Assembly: GCA_905221605.1 (NCBI GenBank)
Contig: CAJNDS010002156.1
Location: 221,001 to 285,000, forward strand
DNA: 64,000 bases
Source of the DNA: Symbiodinium natans
Taxonomy: Eukaryota > Sar > Dinophyceae > Suessiales > Symbiodiniaceae
Direction: 5' to 3'
Shown here in pieces: positions 1 to 9,385 of the stretch (position 1 is the first letter of the stretch; every line of letters begins with the position of its first letter). The notes beneath the pieces were generated by a model, which was not told the DNA's origin, searched no databases, and was given only the letters and a program-made list of their open reading frames with translations. A program made the translations under genes and the position numbers.

Positions 1-152
1 CGGGAACCCCCCCCCCTGCAACCCTCTGGGACCCTCCCCTCCTGGGATTTGGGACCCTTTCTTGGGAGGTCCCACCTCCTTTTTTGAGGCCCTCTTTCCT
101 CCCTTCCTGTGGGCCGGGCTGCCGAGGCGCGCCGCGCGCGCAAGCGCTTACA

Positions 153-221
153 ATTAGGGTTTAGGGTTTAGGGTTTCGGGTTTAGGGTTGAGGGTTTCGG
201 GTTGAGGGTTTAGGGCTTAGG
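153..221 (+). repeat. Degenerate TTTAGGG array
   Basis: About nine units with TTTCGGG and TTGAGGG variants. Confidence 0.85.
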
Positions 222-280
222 GGCACCTTATTGGGGTCCTTAAAATCAGGATCCTACAATTTGGGCTCCCTTTTCAGAAA
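216..280 (+). mobile_element. MITE-like family A, copy 1 (truncated)
   Basis: Carries the family core GGGGCACCTTATTGGGGTCC and a degraded middle; the 3' terminal repeat is missing. Confidence 0.6.
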
Positions 281-525
281 AGGGGGGGGGTACATAAGGG
301 TACCCCTATTGAGCCCGGCACTCAACATCTTAGCCCGAAAGCCAAGATCCTTCCAAACCTCAACTCGTCAAAACGAACCGAAAGTCTGAAACTCATAGAG
401 AATCCATTTCTTGCAATGACTGTAATTGTTTTGTAGCTATTATCACTATGATACTTATTCTATTTCATGATTATTCGTAGAATTACAGCATCCTCAGACA
501 TCCTCTGAGATCCTAGCTTGTTCAC

Positions 526-581
526 CATGCCCAGGTAGCCGGCCAAGTCATCCTCGAAGGACTGGCGGTCCTGTGCCACAG
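526..581 (-). CDS. Exon island, hypothetical protein
   Basis: After CCCTAAACCATGACAG the minus strand reads 18 codons, RQSFEDDLAGYLGM in part, up to ATG|GTGAAC. The frame stays open beyond this donor, so the exon may be longer. It is bracketed on the acceptor side by a telomere-type array. Confidence 0.4.
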
Positions 582-589
582 CTGTCATG

Positions 590-653
590 GTTTAGGGTTT
601 ACGGTTTAGGGTTTAGGGTTTAGGGTTTAGGGTTCAGGGTTTAGGGTTTAGGG
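590..653 (+). repeat. TTTAGGG array
   Basis: Nine units, on the acceptor side (minus) of the exon at 526-581. Confidence 0.9.
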
Positions 654-1907
654 ATGCCCCACATTCTCGGTGTGTAAGCAGCCTTGAACTTGAATAGTCG
701 CCGTGTCATGTATTTGAATAGTTGTTTTGTCATGGTGGAGGTATGAACATGCTTTGGGGGGATTGGAGGTCAGAGCCGTGGAAGTGCCGGGATTTCAACT
801 TTCAAGGACTCTGTATCAGGATGGAATTGCACTTCAATGTCTCCGCTAGGCTCATGGAGGTCGGAGGGGATGGATGTACTCGATAATAGAAGCAATCGAT
901 GCAGGATAGCTACGAGGATTTCGGATCCGGTTCTGTTGTTGGGGCCCTTTGTGGAACAGACCTTTCACAGATGACAGGCAGCTTTCTCATTGTAAAGGTA
1001 ATTCCGTTCTAAGCCTTGTTATTCTGCATTCCTAGTATGGTTCGTATTGCATAGCCAGGCCTTCTTGAATTTCTTCTCGATGGCATCGCGCTCCGTCCTC
1101 GCTGGCTCCGGCATGTCAGGTGTGAATCTTCGGAGTAGCATGTGACCCTCCGAGTGATACTAGTACTAGTATGAGTCCAGATGAACCATGCAGTAAGTCA
1201 CAGTGTATTCTAGTCCATGGACGAGCTTTATACCACATGGTCCATGCTGTAGCGCTATGAGTCCAACCCTCGATGCCTGTCACTGCCAGACAACTGCTTT
1301 CAAGATCGAACAAAAACATGTGCACGAATGGGAACCACGGCTCACAGTCGAATAGTAGAATGACTTGTAAACCAGCGCCGATCAAAGTACCTGCACCCTG
1401 GAATGCAGTTGACTCATGCACAGCTGAGTCGCTGAGTCGATTGGCAAGTTATTTAAACTGTGAACTAAGTGCTTGAGCGTTTTCGTCGTCATCGTCACCG
1501 TAGTCGCATGCCCGGTAGCAGCAGCATGCTACGAGTAAGATCAAGGTCTTTGCGCCAGTGCAAGTTGTTTTGGGGGGAGGGTTCTGTTGGACTGGGACCC
1601 GGTCCTCTACGTTCAGGCGACCTCAACCACACCCCTCGATAGGAGCAACTGTCCGAAATCCTCCCACGTCACCCGAAGTGCGCATCAGATGTCAAAGACG
1701 CGCAACGCACACATGCGACCCACCAGAATTTACATCCCCAGCCCTGGAGCCGAAAAGTGCAAACGTCTCCTCAGCGACTGCTCTTTGGTCATCATCTTCG
1801 ATTCGATGCTCTGGACCCAGACTGCCGTGTCCACGATCGCCTCCCGTTGGCATTTTCATCAGGCAAGCTACAGCACTCAATAATCAAGGCGCTGCAATGC
1901 GTCCGCG

Positions 1908-2026
1908 GTTAGGGTTTAGGGTTTAGGGTTTAGGGTTTAGGGTTTAGGGTTTAGGGTTTAGGGTTTAGGGTTTAGGGTTTAGGGTTTAGGGTTTAGGGTT
2001 TAGGGTTTAGGGTTTAGGGTTTAGGG
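1908..2026 (+). repeat. TTTAGGG array
   Basis: About seventeen nearly perfect units. Confidence 0.95.
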
Positions 2027-2664
2027 TAGTTATAGAAAGTAATTGCATCCGGGCATGATGCAGTGACCCTTTTGTCCTGCGCCGCGAGAGCCTGTACACG
2101 TACGCCAGCGAGCGCTCACAGAGCCAGCGTTGTGCACAATCTTCCCACAGATTTCCACAGTACGGTACGTTGCTACGTACGCTTGCTGAAGCATGGGGCA
2201 TGGCACGTGAGGCTTGAGCCAGCCATGCTATGTATCTTTAAAGCTCACAGCCCGGAACACCTAACCGCCTCTACGTCCTCAAACCCATCAAGTATAGGGA
2301 AGTCGTGACGTTTTCATTGGCCCTCGACGCTTGTACTCCGAGCCGTAGCTTTGTCGGCTCGAGACGCTCGAACTTTGGGCTGCGAGGCTCTTTCCCTTCC
2401 TCGCACGTCTTTTGGAGATTCTTGGAGAGCGTTCAGCTAAGGCGGATATAAGAGGAAGGTTGTCGTCCGGAAGGGGAGATGCACAGCAGATGCTGAGGAT
2501 ACACGGCTAGCACACTTAGAGCTTAGAATGCAAAGGGCGGCTGAGAACTAGTAAGGGCGGAAGTCATGGCGGAAGATGGTGAAAGTCGGCTGAATTGTCA
2601 GCCAGGCGTGAAGGCCCGGGCGTCCTCGGGGATGATCCAAAAGACCTGCAAGTGCGGTCTGGAG

Positions 2665-3012
2665 ACCCTAAACCCTAAACCCTAAACCCTAAACCCTAAA
2701 CCCCAAAACCCCAAAACCCCAAAACCCTAAACCCCAAACCCTAAACCCTAAACCCCAAACCCCAAACCCTAAACCCTAAACCCTAAACCCTAACCGTCTG
2801 GAGTTCAGACTGGAGTTAAGGGAAACAGTTCGGGCGAGGTTTGGCATGGAGCTTCGAGGCCAGGAGTAGCATCCAAAGTCTGTGCAAGGCTTTCTGTGCT
2901 GATGCTAGGGTTTAGTTAGGGTTTAGGGTTTAGGGTTTAGGGTTTAGGGTTTAGGGTTTAGGGTTTAGGGTTTAGGGTTTAGGGTTTAGGGTTTAGGGTT
3001 TAGGGTTTAGGG
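2665..3012. repeat. CCCTAAA array - exon - TTTAGGG array
   Basis: CCCTAAA units at 2665-2794 (with CCCCAAA and CCCCAAAA variants) and TTTAGGG units at 2905-3012, facing each other around the exon at 2805-2893. Confidence 0.92.
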
Positions 3013-3389
3013 GCCGTCCACCCTGGCCAGGGTCTGCTTGACATCGAGCGACTTGCACGTGGAACACCTCCGGAACGCTGGCTGCAGGGTTGCGATACCT
3101 CGGCAAGTGCCACATAGACACAACAAAGACTTGGGAGGATGGCTGAGGATGGCAGTTTTCCAACCAAAGTCACCCCCGACGAAACTCAAAGTTGAACTTC
3201 AACGGTTCAGGGTTTAGGGTTTAGGGTTTCGGGCTTAGGGCTTAGGGTTTAGGATGTCCGGTTTGTCCACCTGGTCGTGTCTGGTTTGGTGCTCCTTTGG
3301 CGGCAGCGAGAGCAATGAAGAAACTAAGATACCGAAGGCATGGCCGTCAAAACGCCCACCTCTGAGCATGGGCTGGGGCACCTGGTGAC
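2805..3389 (-). CDS. 3' end of a multi-exon gene (three exons)
   Basis: Exons 3333-3389 (after AACCAG; ends TTCG|GTATCT), 3022-3081 (after CTGCAG; ends CAGG|GTGGAC) and 2805-2893 (after GCACAG; stop TGA). Phases agree throughout, giving 67 residues plus stop. Key strings are QPMLRGGRFDGHAF, PEVFHVQVARCQADPGQ and TLDATPGLEAP. The intron 2894-3021 is almost entirely CCCTAAA repeat between GT and AG. It may be the tail of the NTF2-like gene if a one-base frameshift near 3475 is accepted. No family recognised. Confidence 0.5.
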
Positions 3390-3418
3390 CTGGTTTAGGG
3401 TTTAGGGTTTAGGGCTTA
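3209..3418 (+). repeat. Two short TTTAGGG arrays
   Basis: Units at 3209-3253 and 3393-3418 flank the exon 3333-3389. Confidence 0.85.
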
Positions 3419-3463
3419 GTGCTCTCCTTTTTACGACCTCTGCCCTTGGGCCGCTTTGGAGCC

Positions 3464-3973
3464 TCAAAGCTTTGCTTTCCTAGTCTTCACCATGCCCATC
3501 TTCTCCATGAAGGTCGTCTGGAGGTCTAGCAGATGCAAGACAGCCTTGGGTGGGCGCGCCATGACCTCGAAGCGGGTCACCTTGCCCTCGGAATTCAGGG
3601 TCACCAGGTCCGTGCCGCGCATGAAGGGACCATCCTCCTTGCCGAGGTTGCATTCGAACTCGAGCGCGAAGCCCTCATCGCCGAGAAAGGCTCGGGTGTA
3701 CCGAAAGCGCTTGAAGGCCTTGCACACGCCAACCAGCGCAAACTTGATGAACTGCTTGTCGCGGCGTTCCTTGTGGTATGTAGGCGCCAGGAACAATGGC
3801 TCATCGATCAGAATGTCGTCTAAAATCTCAAGCAGCCGCCCGTCGTCGCCGCCCATACCGATCTTTATGGCTGAGTGCCACGCCAGCAACGTGGAATTTG
3901 CTTCTGGAGCATTTAGCCTGCCGATCACAGTTACCCCGTCGGCCAAAAACGCAGAGCGTGCGTCTTCCCCCAT
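3464..3973 (-). CDS. NTF2/SnoaL-like domain protein (exon)
   Basis: Open frame extends to 4069, but the credible exon starts at the ATG at 3973, just after a pyrimidine-rich CTTCTTTCGTCCGAG acceptor-like string. The protein has the order typical of SnoaL-like NTF2 folds: a helix with LLEILDDILIDEPLFLAP, helix FIKFALVGVCKAFKRF, then strands RYTRAFLGDEGFALEFEC, a GTDLVTLNSEGKVTRFEV hairpin and an ARPPKAV end. These proteins are small alpha+beta barrels that act as hydrolases, isomerases or scaffolds; no catalytic assignment is possible. Stop at 3464-3466. A frame offset by one base continues into a basic tail ending PKRPKGRG with a GT donor (AGAG|GTCGT), so the real gene may continue into the exons at 3333-2805 if one base was lost here. 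Confidence 0.62.
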   Translation of the reverse strand: MGEDARSAFLADGVTVIGRLNAPEANSTLLAWHSAIKIGMGGDDGRLLEILDDILIDEPLFLAPTYHKERRDKQFIKFALVGVCKAFKRFRYTRAFLGDEGFALEFECNLGKEDGPFMRGTDLVTLNSEGKVTRFEVMARPPKAVLHLLDLQTTFMEKMGMVKTRKAKL

Positions 3974-4222
3974 CTCGGACGAAAGAAGTGCTTGGAAGTA
4001 CAGAACTTGAGGTGCTTGGCTACCTGCCTTTTCTTGTTGTCTGCAATCTGTGGCTCTAACCTTTCGCACTATCTCTTACAGTTTCGGAGTGCAGGCCACG
4101 TAATGCGTAACTACTACATACAGCTTGTACTGAAGAAGCGTTTCTGCTCGGTAGCTGGATCCTTGACAGCAGCTGCAAGCCTTGAGGGAGGGCACCTTTC
4201 TGACTTCTTTCATGGTCCACGG

Positions 4223-4470
4223 TTAAGGGTTTAGGGTTTAGGGTTTAGGGTACAGCAACCCAGCCAATGCTGCGAAGCTGCCAGATGTAATCCACCTTGT
4301 CGAAGCCTTGAGACTCCACCTGAGCATGATTTTGCTGGGAAGGTGGGGGGGGACACCTCTGAGCCATCTCTTCTTCTGCTCCCTGCAAGTGCCACGGTGG
4401 CAGTTGCAGCTTGAGGTTGCCGGCTTCGGGGTTAGCTAGGGGTTTAGGGTTTAGGGTTTAGGGTTTAGGG
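4223..4470 (+). repeat. Two short TTTAGGG arrays
   Basis: Units at 4223-4250 and 4437-4470 flank the exon 4260-4375 on both sides. Confidence 0.85.
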
Positions 4471-5343
4471 TGTTCAGAGTTGTTGTTCAAGCTCGGTGGG
4501 GTTGTTGCCGTGTGTCAGCGCCTGCCACTTGGGTCCAGGAACAGTCCTGGCTCTGCCAACCCCCAGCCAGAGCGGAGGCCCTTGGCCTATATAAGCCTTC
4601 GAACACAATCAACCAAAGTGCAAACACAGCAGAACAGAAGTCTTCACCTCCACATTCAAAGCCCAGTCCATGAGCTGAGGGTGAACAGCTTCTACCTGTC
4701 GCCCCACCCAGATGGGCCTTTGCGAAAGGAGGTATTACGAAAATTTTACAGGGCCTTCGCCTTAGAGGTGTAGTCGTTTGGGAGGTCATGAATCCAAGTC
4801 TTGCACCTGCTGGAGCTACAAAAACCGAGTTCTGAGGATGCAGCCACCATCATCAACTCCTGTCGTACGTCCTTCCAGCTGGGGAAAGCCCGGCAACCCT
4901 TCACCCAGAGCCACGCAACTTGAGTTTCAGCATAGACTTCACAACTAAGTTTTGCGGAGGTCGCGAGTTATGCTCAGAGAGGTCCTGATCGATGACGTCG
5001 TCTGGAAAATCTGCCACCTCTCATGGCAGCTGAGAGTTCAGACGCAGACCCACGGCTAAGGGTCGCAGCGTGTACATTTCTGATTTTCGTGCTTTTTAGG
5101 CAGACCTGGAGACCTCACAGTACTGGCTAGCCCGGACTGGAAGCCTGGTATGAAAGCAGAACAAAGATACCCTAAACCCTAAACCCTAAACCCTAAACTC
5201 TAAACCCTAAACCCTAAACCCTAAATGGTTCCATGACCTGGCTTGGAACCAGAGATCATGGTGATGACGTCTGGATCCGGATCTACTTTCCAATCCTGTA
5301 CATCATCCTCCGCATCCACTTCTCTCTGAGATTTTTTCGCAGC
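4260..5343 (-). CDS. Two upstream exons, probably of the NTF2-like gene
   Basis: Exon 5238-5343 follows an AGTGCAG acceptor, encodes 35 codons with the core EVDAEDDVQDWKVDPDPDV, and ends CCAG|GTCATGG in phase 1. Exon 4260-4375 follows GGAGCAG, completes that codon, and ends GGCTGG|GTTGCTG in phase 0 with the tail FDKVDYIWQLRSIGW. Total 222 bases, no stop. Phase 0 fits the NTF2-like exon below. The introns contain CCCTAAA/TTTAGGG arrays (5170-5225, 4223-4250). No family recognised. The plus strand over 5343-5504 also looks open, but this minus exon shows its apparent acceptor is Lys-rich coding sequence. Confidence 0.45.
5170..5225 (-). repeat. CCCTAAA array
   Basis: Eight units just downstream (minus) of the donor of exon 5238-5343. 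Confidence 0.9.
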
Positions 5344-5854
5344 CTGCACTCAGAACCCCATATTTCATGAACATCCATGAGCCCAGCACTGCCTCCTCCC
5401 AAGGGAAGTGGAGGTACCTGATGAAGCAGGCTAGTGTGCCAGGACTTCCCTGGGCCATACTACATGGCCTTCTCGGGCAATGCAGGGATCTCAGCGCATC
5501 GCAGGTGTGACGCCACATGCCCCCGAGTCGCGACTTGAAGGTTTAAGGGCTCACAGCTGTGGAAAGCCAAGCTGCCCAGTTTCACGGTCTTCTTTCGAAA
5601 GACACGATCGTGCCGTGGGATCCTCTAAGTTGGACACCCCATGCACATCCCTCTTGCCTAAAAAACCCAAAGCCTCAAGCAATGTGAACTTACACTCAGC
5701 GTGTGAGCCCTACAGCTCCCCTCACTGACCCCTACGCACATTACATTAAGACACCACAAGCTCAGCCTAGAAGTCCGCAGCAACCCCCTAGGGCTGAATG
5801 GTCAACACCAAGCCACAAAGCCTTAGGGTTCTTGGAGGCCGGAGAATTAAATCA

Positions 5855-5966
<112 letters not shown>

Positions 5967-6033
5967 CCAGTAGCAAGGACAAAAAACAAAAAAACTCCCA
6001 AAAAAACATCAAAAAATCCTTAAAAGAATAGAC

Positions 6034-6145
6034 CTCCGTTCTTGGATTCTCTAAGCCTTTTGCAAGGCAGAGGCGAGCTGCCACAGGAGCCAGTGCTGCG
6101 CACGCTGCTGCAGCGGACTTGCACCGGGCCTTCAGTCAAGTCACT
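6034..6145 (-). CDS. Exon island, hypothetical protein
   Basis: 112 bases between GCCCTGAG and ACGGAG|GTCTAT, open in the frame SDLTEGPVQVRCSS onward (37 codons, phase 0 to 1). A plus-strand reading is also open, so strand is chosen by agreement with the neighbouring minus exons. Confidence 0.3.
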
Positions 6146-6206
6146 CTCAGGGCTTAGGGCTTGGGGGTTTTGGGCTTTGGGTTTTGGGTTTTGGGTTTTG
6201 GGTTTT

Positions 6207-6313
6207 GGGGGGTTTCCGGAACTAGGGGCTACCTTACTGGAGTACTTGGGAATTATAAGGGAATCCTACTATTTGTGGGTCGATATCGAAGATCCCTTGT
6301 TCTCGTAAACTCA
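6207..6313 (+). mobile_element. MITE-like family A, copy 2
   Basis: Starts GGGGGGTTTCCGGAACTAGG, has ATAAGGGAATCCTACTATTT, and ends TCTCGTAAACTC. Confidence 0.7.
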
Positions 6314-7117
6314 CACATCTGGGTACGTGCTGTAAAGAGCCACGGGCACATATTGTTGGTGGAGAGGCGTGCTATGGGGCACTTTGGGGAGGGCACGGGC
6401 CTGGAAGCGTGAAGGAGTTCTACAGAATCGCATGGTACCATACCGCAATTGAGCTCGTGCTGATGGAACGCGTGTTGACGGGATGGACATAGTCAAGCAG
6501 CTGAGCGGAATATTCATGTCAAAGACTGTGCGCGATGTCTACATGCATCGATTCAAAGCTACACATCTGGCAATCCCTGGAGAACTGATCTCAAGGGGAT
6601 GCTGCCTTGCTAGTTTCTCACTTTCAACCATCACACTGTGACACCCCTCAAGTCCTGAAACAATGCGAGCCCTACTAAGCCCTAAGCAGCACTCAAGTGC
6701 AGCGCCTCTCCGGCAGCTGGTAGGGATAGCGGTTGGCTGCGAAGACAGGCTTTGGTCGTTCGGAGCTGCTGCTGTACCCGCTGAAGTCAGCCTGCTAGCT
6801 TGGGCTGTGGGCTTCTAGACTGAGGACGAAGCTCGTTCTGAGATCCTAAAGCCAAAACTGCAACATCTCGCTGCCAGTGCAATGCTTTCCCACGGTTTTC
6901 CTTGGCTTCAAAGGGGCAGCTGACGAGCATCTACTTGTCACGTGGCAGGCTGCAGTACTGGGCCGAGCCAGGAGTGGAGGTACGGGGTTCAGAGGTTGTG
7001 GCCGTTTTTCGCCACGCTCTTTGTCGGACACCAGAAAGAGCCAAAAAGCGCCATGGAAAAGCAAAGCTTTAGGGCCCGAAGGGCTGTGTGACAAAATGCG
7101 CCATGTGAGTCCGTGAG

Positions 7118-7576
7118 TCCCTAAACCCTAAACCCTAAACCCTAAACCCTAAACCCTAAACCCTAAACCCTAAACCCTAAACCCTAAACCCCTTGAGTGC
7201 CTCCACCCAGCTGGGTTTCACCAGCTGCCCGTCCAAGTCCCGAAAGTCTGGTATGACAACATCCTGGGAAGAGATTTGGGTTTAGGGTTTAGGGTTTAGG
7301 GTTTAGGGTTTAGGGTTTAGGGTTTAGGGTTTAGGGTTTAGGGTTTAGGGTTTAGGGTTTGGGGTTTGGGGTTTGGGGTTTCGGGTCTTGGGTTTAGGGT
7401 TTAGGGATTAGGGGTTATTCGTTAGAAAGCGCCCAGCTTCTGAGTTCGGGGGCTCCAGGTGAAAGTTACGGCTATGGCGACGGATCCTCAACTCAAGTTC
7501 GGTTTAGGGTTTAGGGTTTAGGGTTTAGGGTTTAGGGTTTAGGGTTTAGGGTTTAGGGTTTAGGGTTTAGGGTTTA
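7118..7576. repeat. Inverted telomere arrays around exon 7190-7263
   Basis: CCCTAAA 7118-7190, TTTAGGG 7278-7411 (ending in TTTGGGG variants) and TTTAGGG 7501-7576. Confidence 0.95.
7190..7263 (-). CDS. Exon island between inverted telomere arrays
   Basis: After ATCTCTTCCCAG the minus strand encodes VVIPDFRDLDGQLVKPSWVE and ends CAAGGG|GTTTAGGG. The acceptor has a clear pyrimidine tract. The donor is the first unit of the TTTAGGG array (CCCTAAA at 7118-7190 on plus), and the acceptor side is preceded by the array at 7278-7411. One of the clearest examples of the exon-bracketing pattern. Gene partners not resolved. Confidence 0.5.
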
Positions 7577-8046
7577 TGCGTCTCAACAAGATGTCGAACC
7601 TCGAAGTGCGCAAGCTCCGTTCGCAATCAAGTTCAGTTGCCAGTGTATCTCTTCGACTCTCACACGGTTCTTGTAAGGACCAGCACACAGCAAATGCTTG
7701 CAGACACCATGTGCACTTGCAGTCAAGATGCGGGGCCGACAGTCTTCATGGGGATATTGAACAAAGTGTCGCACAGGTAGTCGTACATCCTGTCCCCATG
7801 ACAAGGATGCGTATCGTAAGGAGCTCAGCGAGCTAGCAGACACGTGAGTCTCGGCGTTTCGATGTGTGCTCCACATTGACATTCAGTAGATGATGGGAGG
7901 TGGACATAGAGCATTGCCAGCATCCAAAAGCCCATTCTTTTAGAAAAATGGGCAATATGCAGCATTTGCAAGGAGAGGTTCGGACCTGACCCGTGGCCGC
8001 GCCGTGCCGTCCTCCTGTCGCGGAATGCCCATCATGCCCAACACTT

Positions 8047-9338
8047 TTAAAAAGCCCCACACTCAAGCACTGCAAGCTTCAAGTGCAGTTGGTGTGCAGG
8101 GAAATCGGGCCGAACATATTCTGTCTCGAGCTGTGGTGATGTTGGATGCGGAGTTCTAGATTGCCGCACACCCAGATTGCCTCTGGCTGCCGATACTGCA
8201 GCCTGAGCTGAGCAACTTGAAAGTCTCAGCGGCCACGGTTTAGGGTTTAGGGTTTAGGGTTTAGGGTTTAGGGTTTAGGGTTTAGGGTTTAGGGTGTAGG
8301 GTTTAGGGTTTAGGGTTTAAGGTTTAGGGTTTAGGGTTTAGGGTTTGGTCCCCTTTAGAAAATTTTAGAAATGTCCATGTCCATCGCCTTCACTGATTCT
8401 ATCCTTTGGCAAAAGAACATGTTTGTTCTAGTTTGCTCCATGTTCGTCTCCTACGTAGTTCCCTTTCTGTCCCACTCTCTCCCTAAACCCTAAACCCTAA
8501 ACCCTAAACCCTTTAGCCGAAGGTGCAGGATCTGAAGCCGATCATGCTGCTTCTTTTTTGCAGCCTCGCACATGTGGAGTTGCCATTGCTCTGTGTGGTC
8601 CGAACCCTAAGCCCTAAACCCTAAACCCCAAACCCTAAATCCGCCACATCAAAACCATTTCGTCAACAACCTCCTGGAGAAGATGACAGCACAGACGCAC
8701 GGTTCGAAAGAAAGGAAGCTCTTGCTAAATGCCAGAGAAAATCACCCCACGGCGCTGAACGCCCCGCACTTCCAAACTCTAAAACCTCAACGCACAAACC
8801 GGCATCGGCATAACCCTCAAACTGCAAGGCGATCCCTAAACCCTAAACCCTAAACCCTAAACCCTAAGCCCCACAGCCTCGGGCACAGGGCGCGTATCGA
8901 AACCGCCAATCGTCCAGCCCACAGCCATCTGCAGGGCCTGGCGCACTTCCAAGGCATGGGGCTTTAGGAGTTTAGGGGTTTAGGGGTTTAGGGTTTAGGG
9001 TTTAGGGTTTAGGGGATTAGGGGTTTAGGGGTTTAGGGGTTTAGGGGTTTAGGGGTTTAGGGGTTTAGGGGTTTGGGCGTTTAGGGGTTTGGGCGTTTAG
9101 GGGTTTAGGGTTTAGGGGTTTAGGGGTTTAGGGGTTTAGGGGTTTAGGGGTTTAGGGGTTTAGGGGTTTAGGGTTTAGGGTGTAGGGCTCGCTATACCTG
9201 AGTGGGACGCCCTCTCTCCCCAGCTGGGGCCTGCAGGTGGCCCCGCTCTGGATTCACCGCACATCCTCGTGCCCCAGCGGACGGGGTCGCCAGAACCTGC
9301 CATTACGGATTATTGTTTTTTTGTGTAATTGTTATATG

Positions 9339-9385
<47 letters not shown>

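Noticed and set aside
2341-2361. Spliced-leader RNA gene candidate (CCGTAG...GGCTC similarity)
   Set aside because: Only about 16 of 21 positions match and no GT donor follows.
5343-5504. Apparent plus-strand exon after TTTTTTCGCAG with a GTGTGA donor
   Set aside because: The abutting minus-strand exon 5238-5343 is better coding sequence and explains the T run as lysine codons; neighbours are on minus.
6879-7071. Open plus-strand frame that reads like a terminal exon
   Set aside because: Attractive composition, but no strong acceptor and it opposes the strand of all phased models; left unannotated.
8541-8561. Plus-strand acceptor CTTCTTTTTTGCAG
   Set aside because: On minus it encodes consecutive lysines within exon 8510-8588, which fits the phased model.
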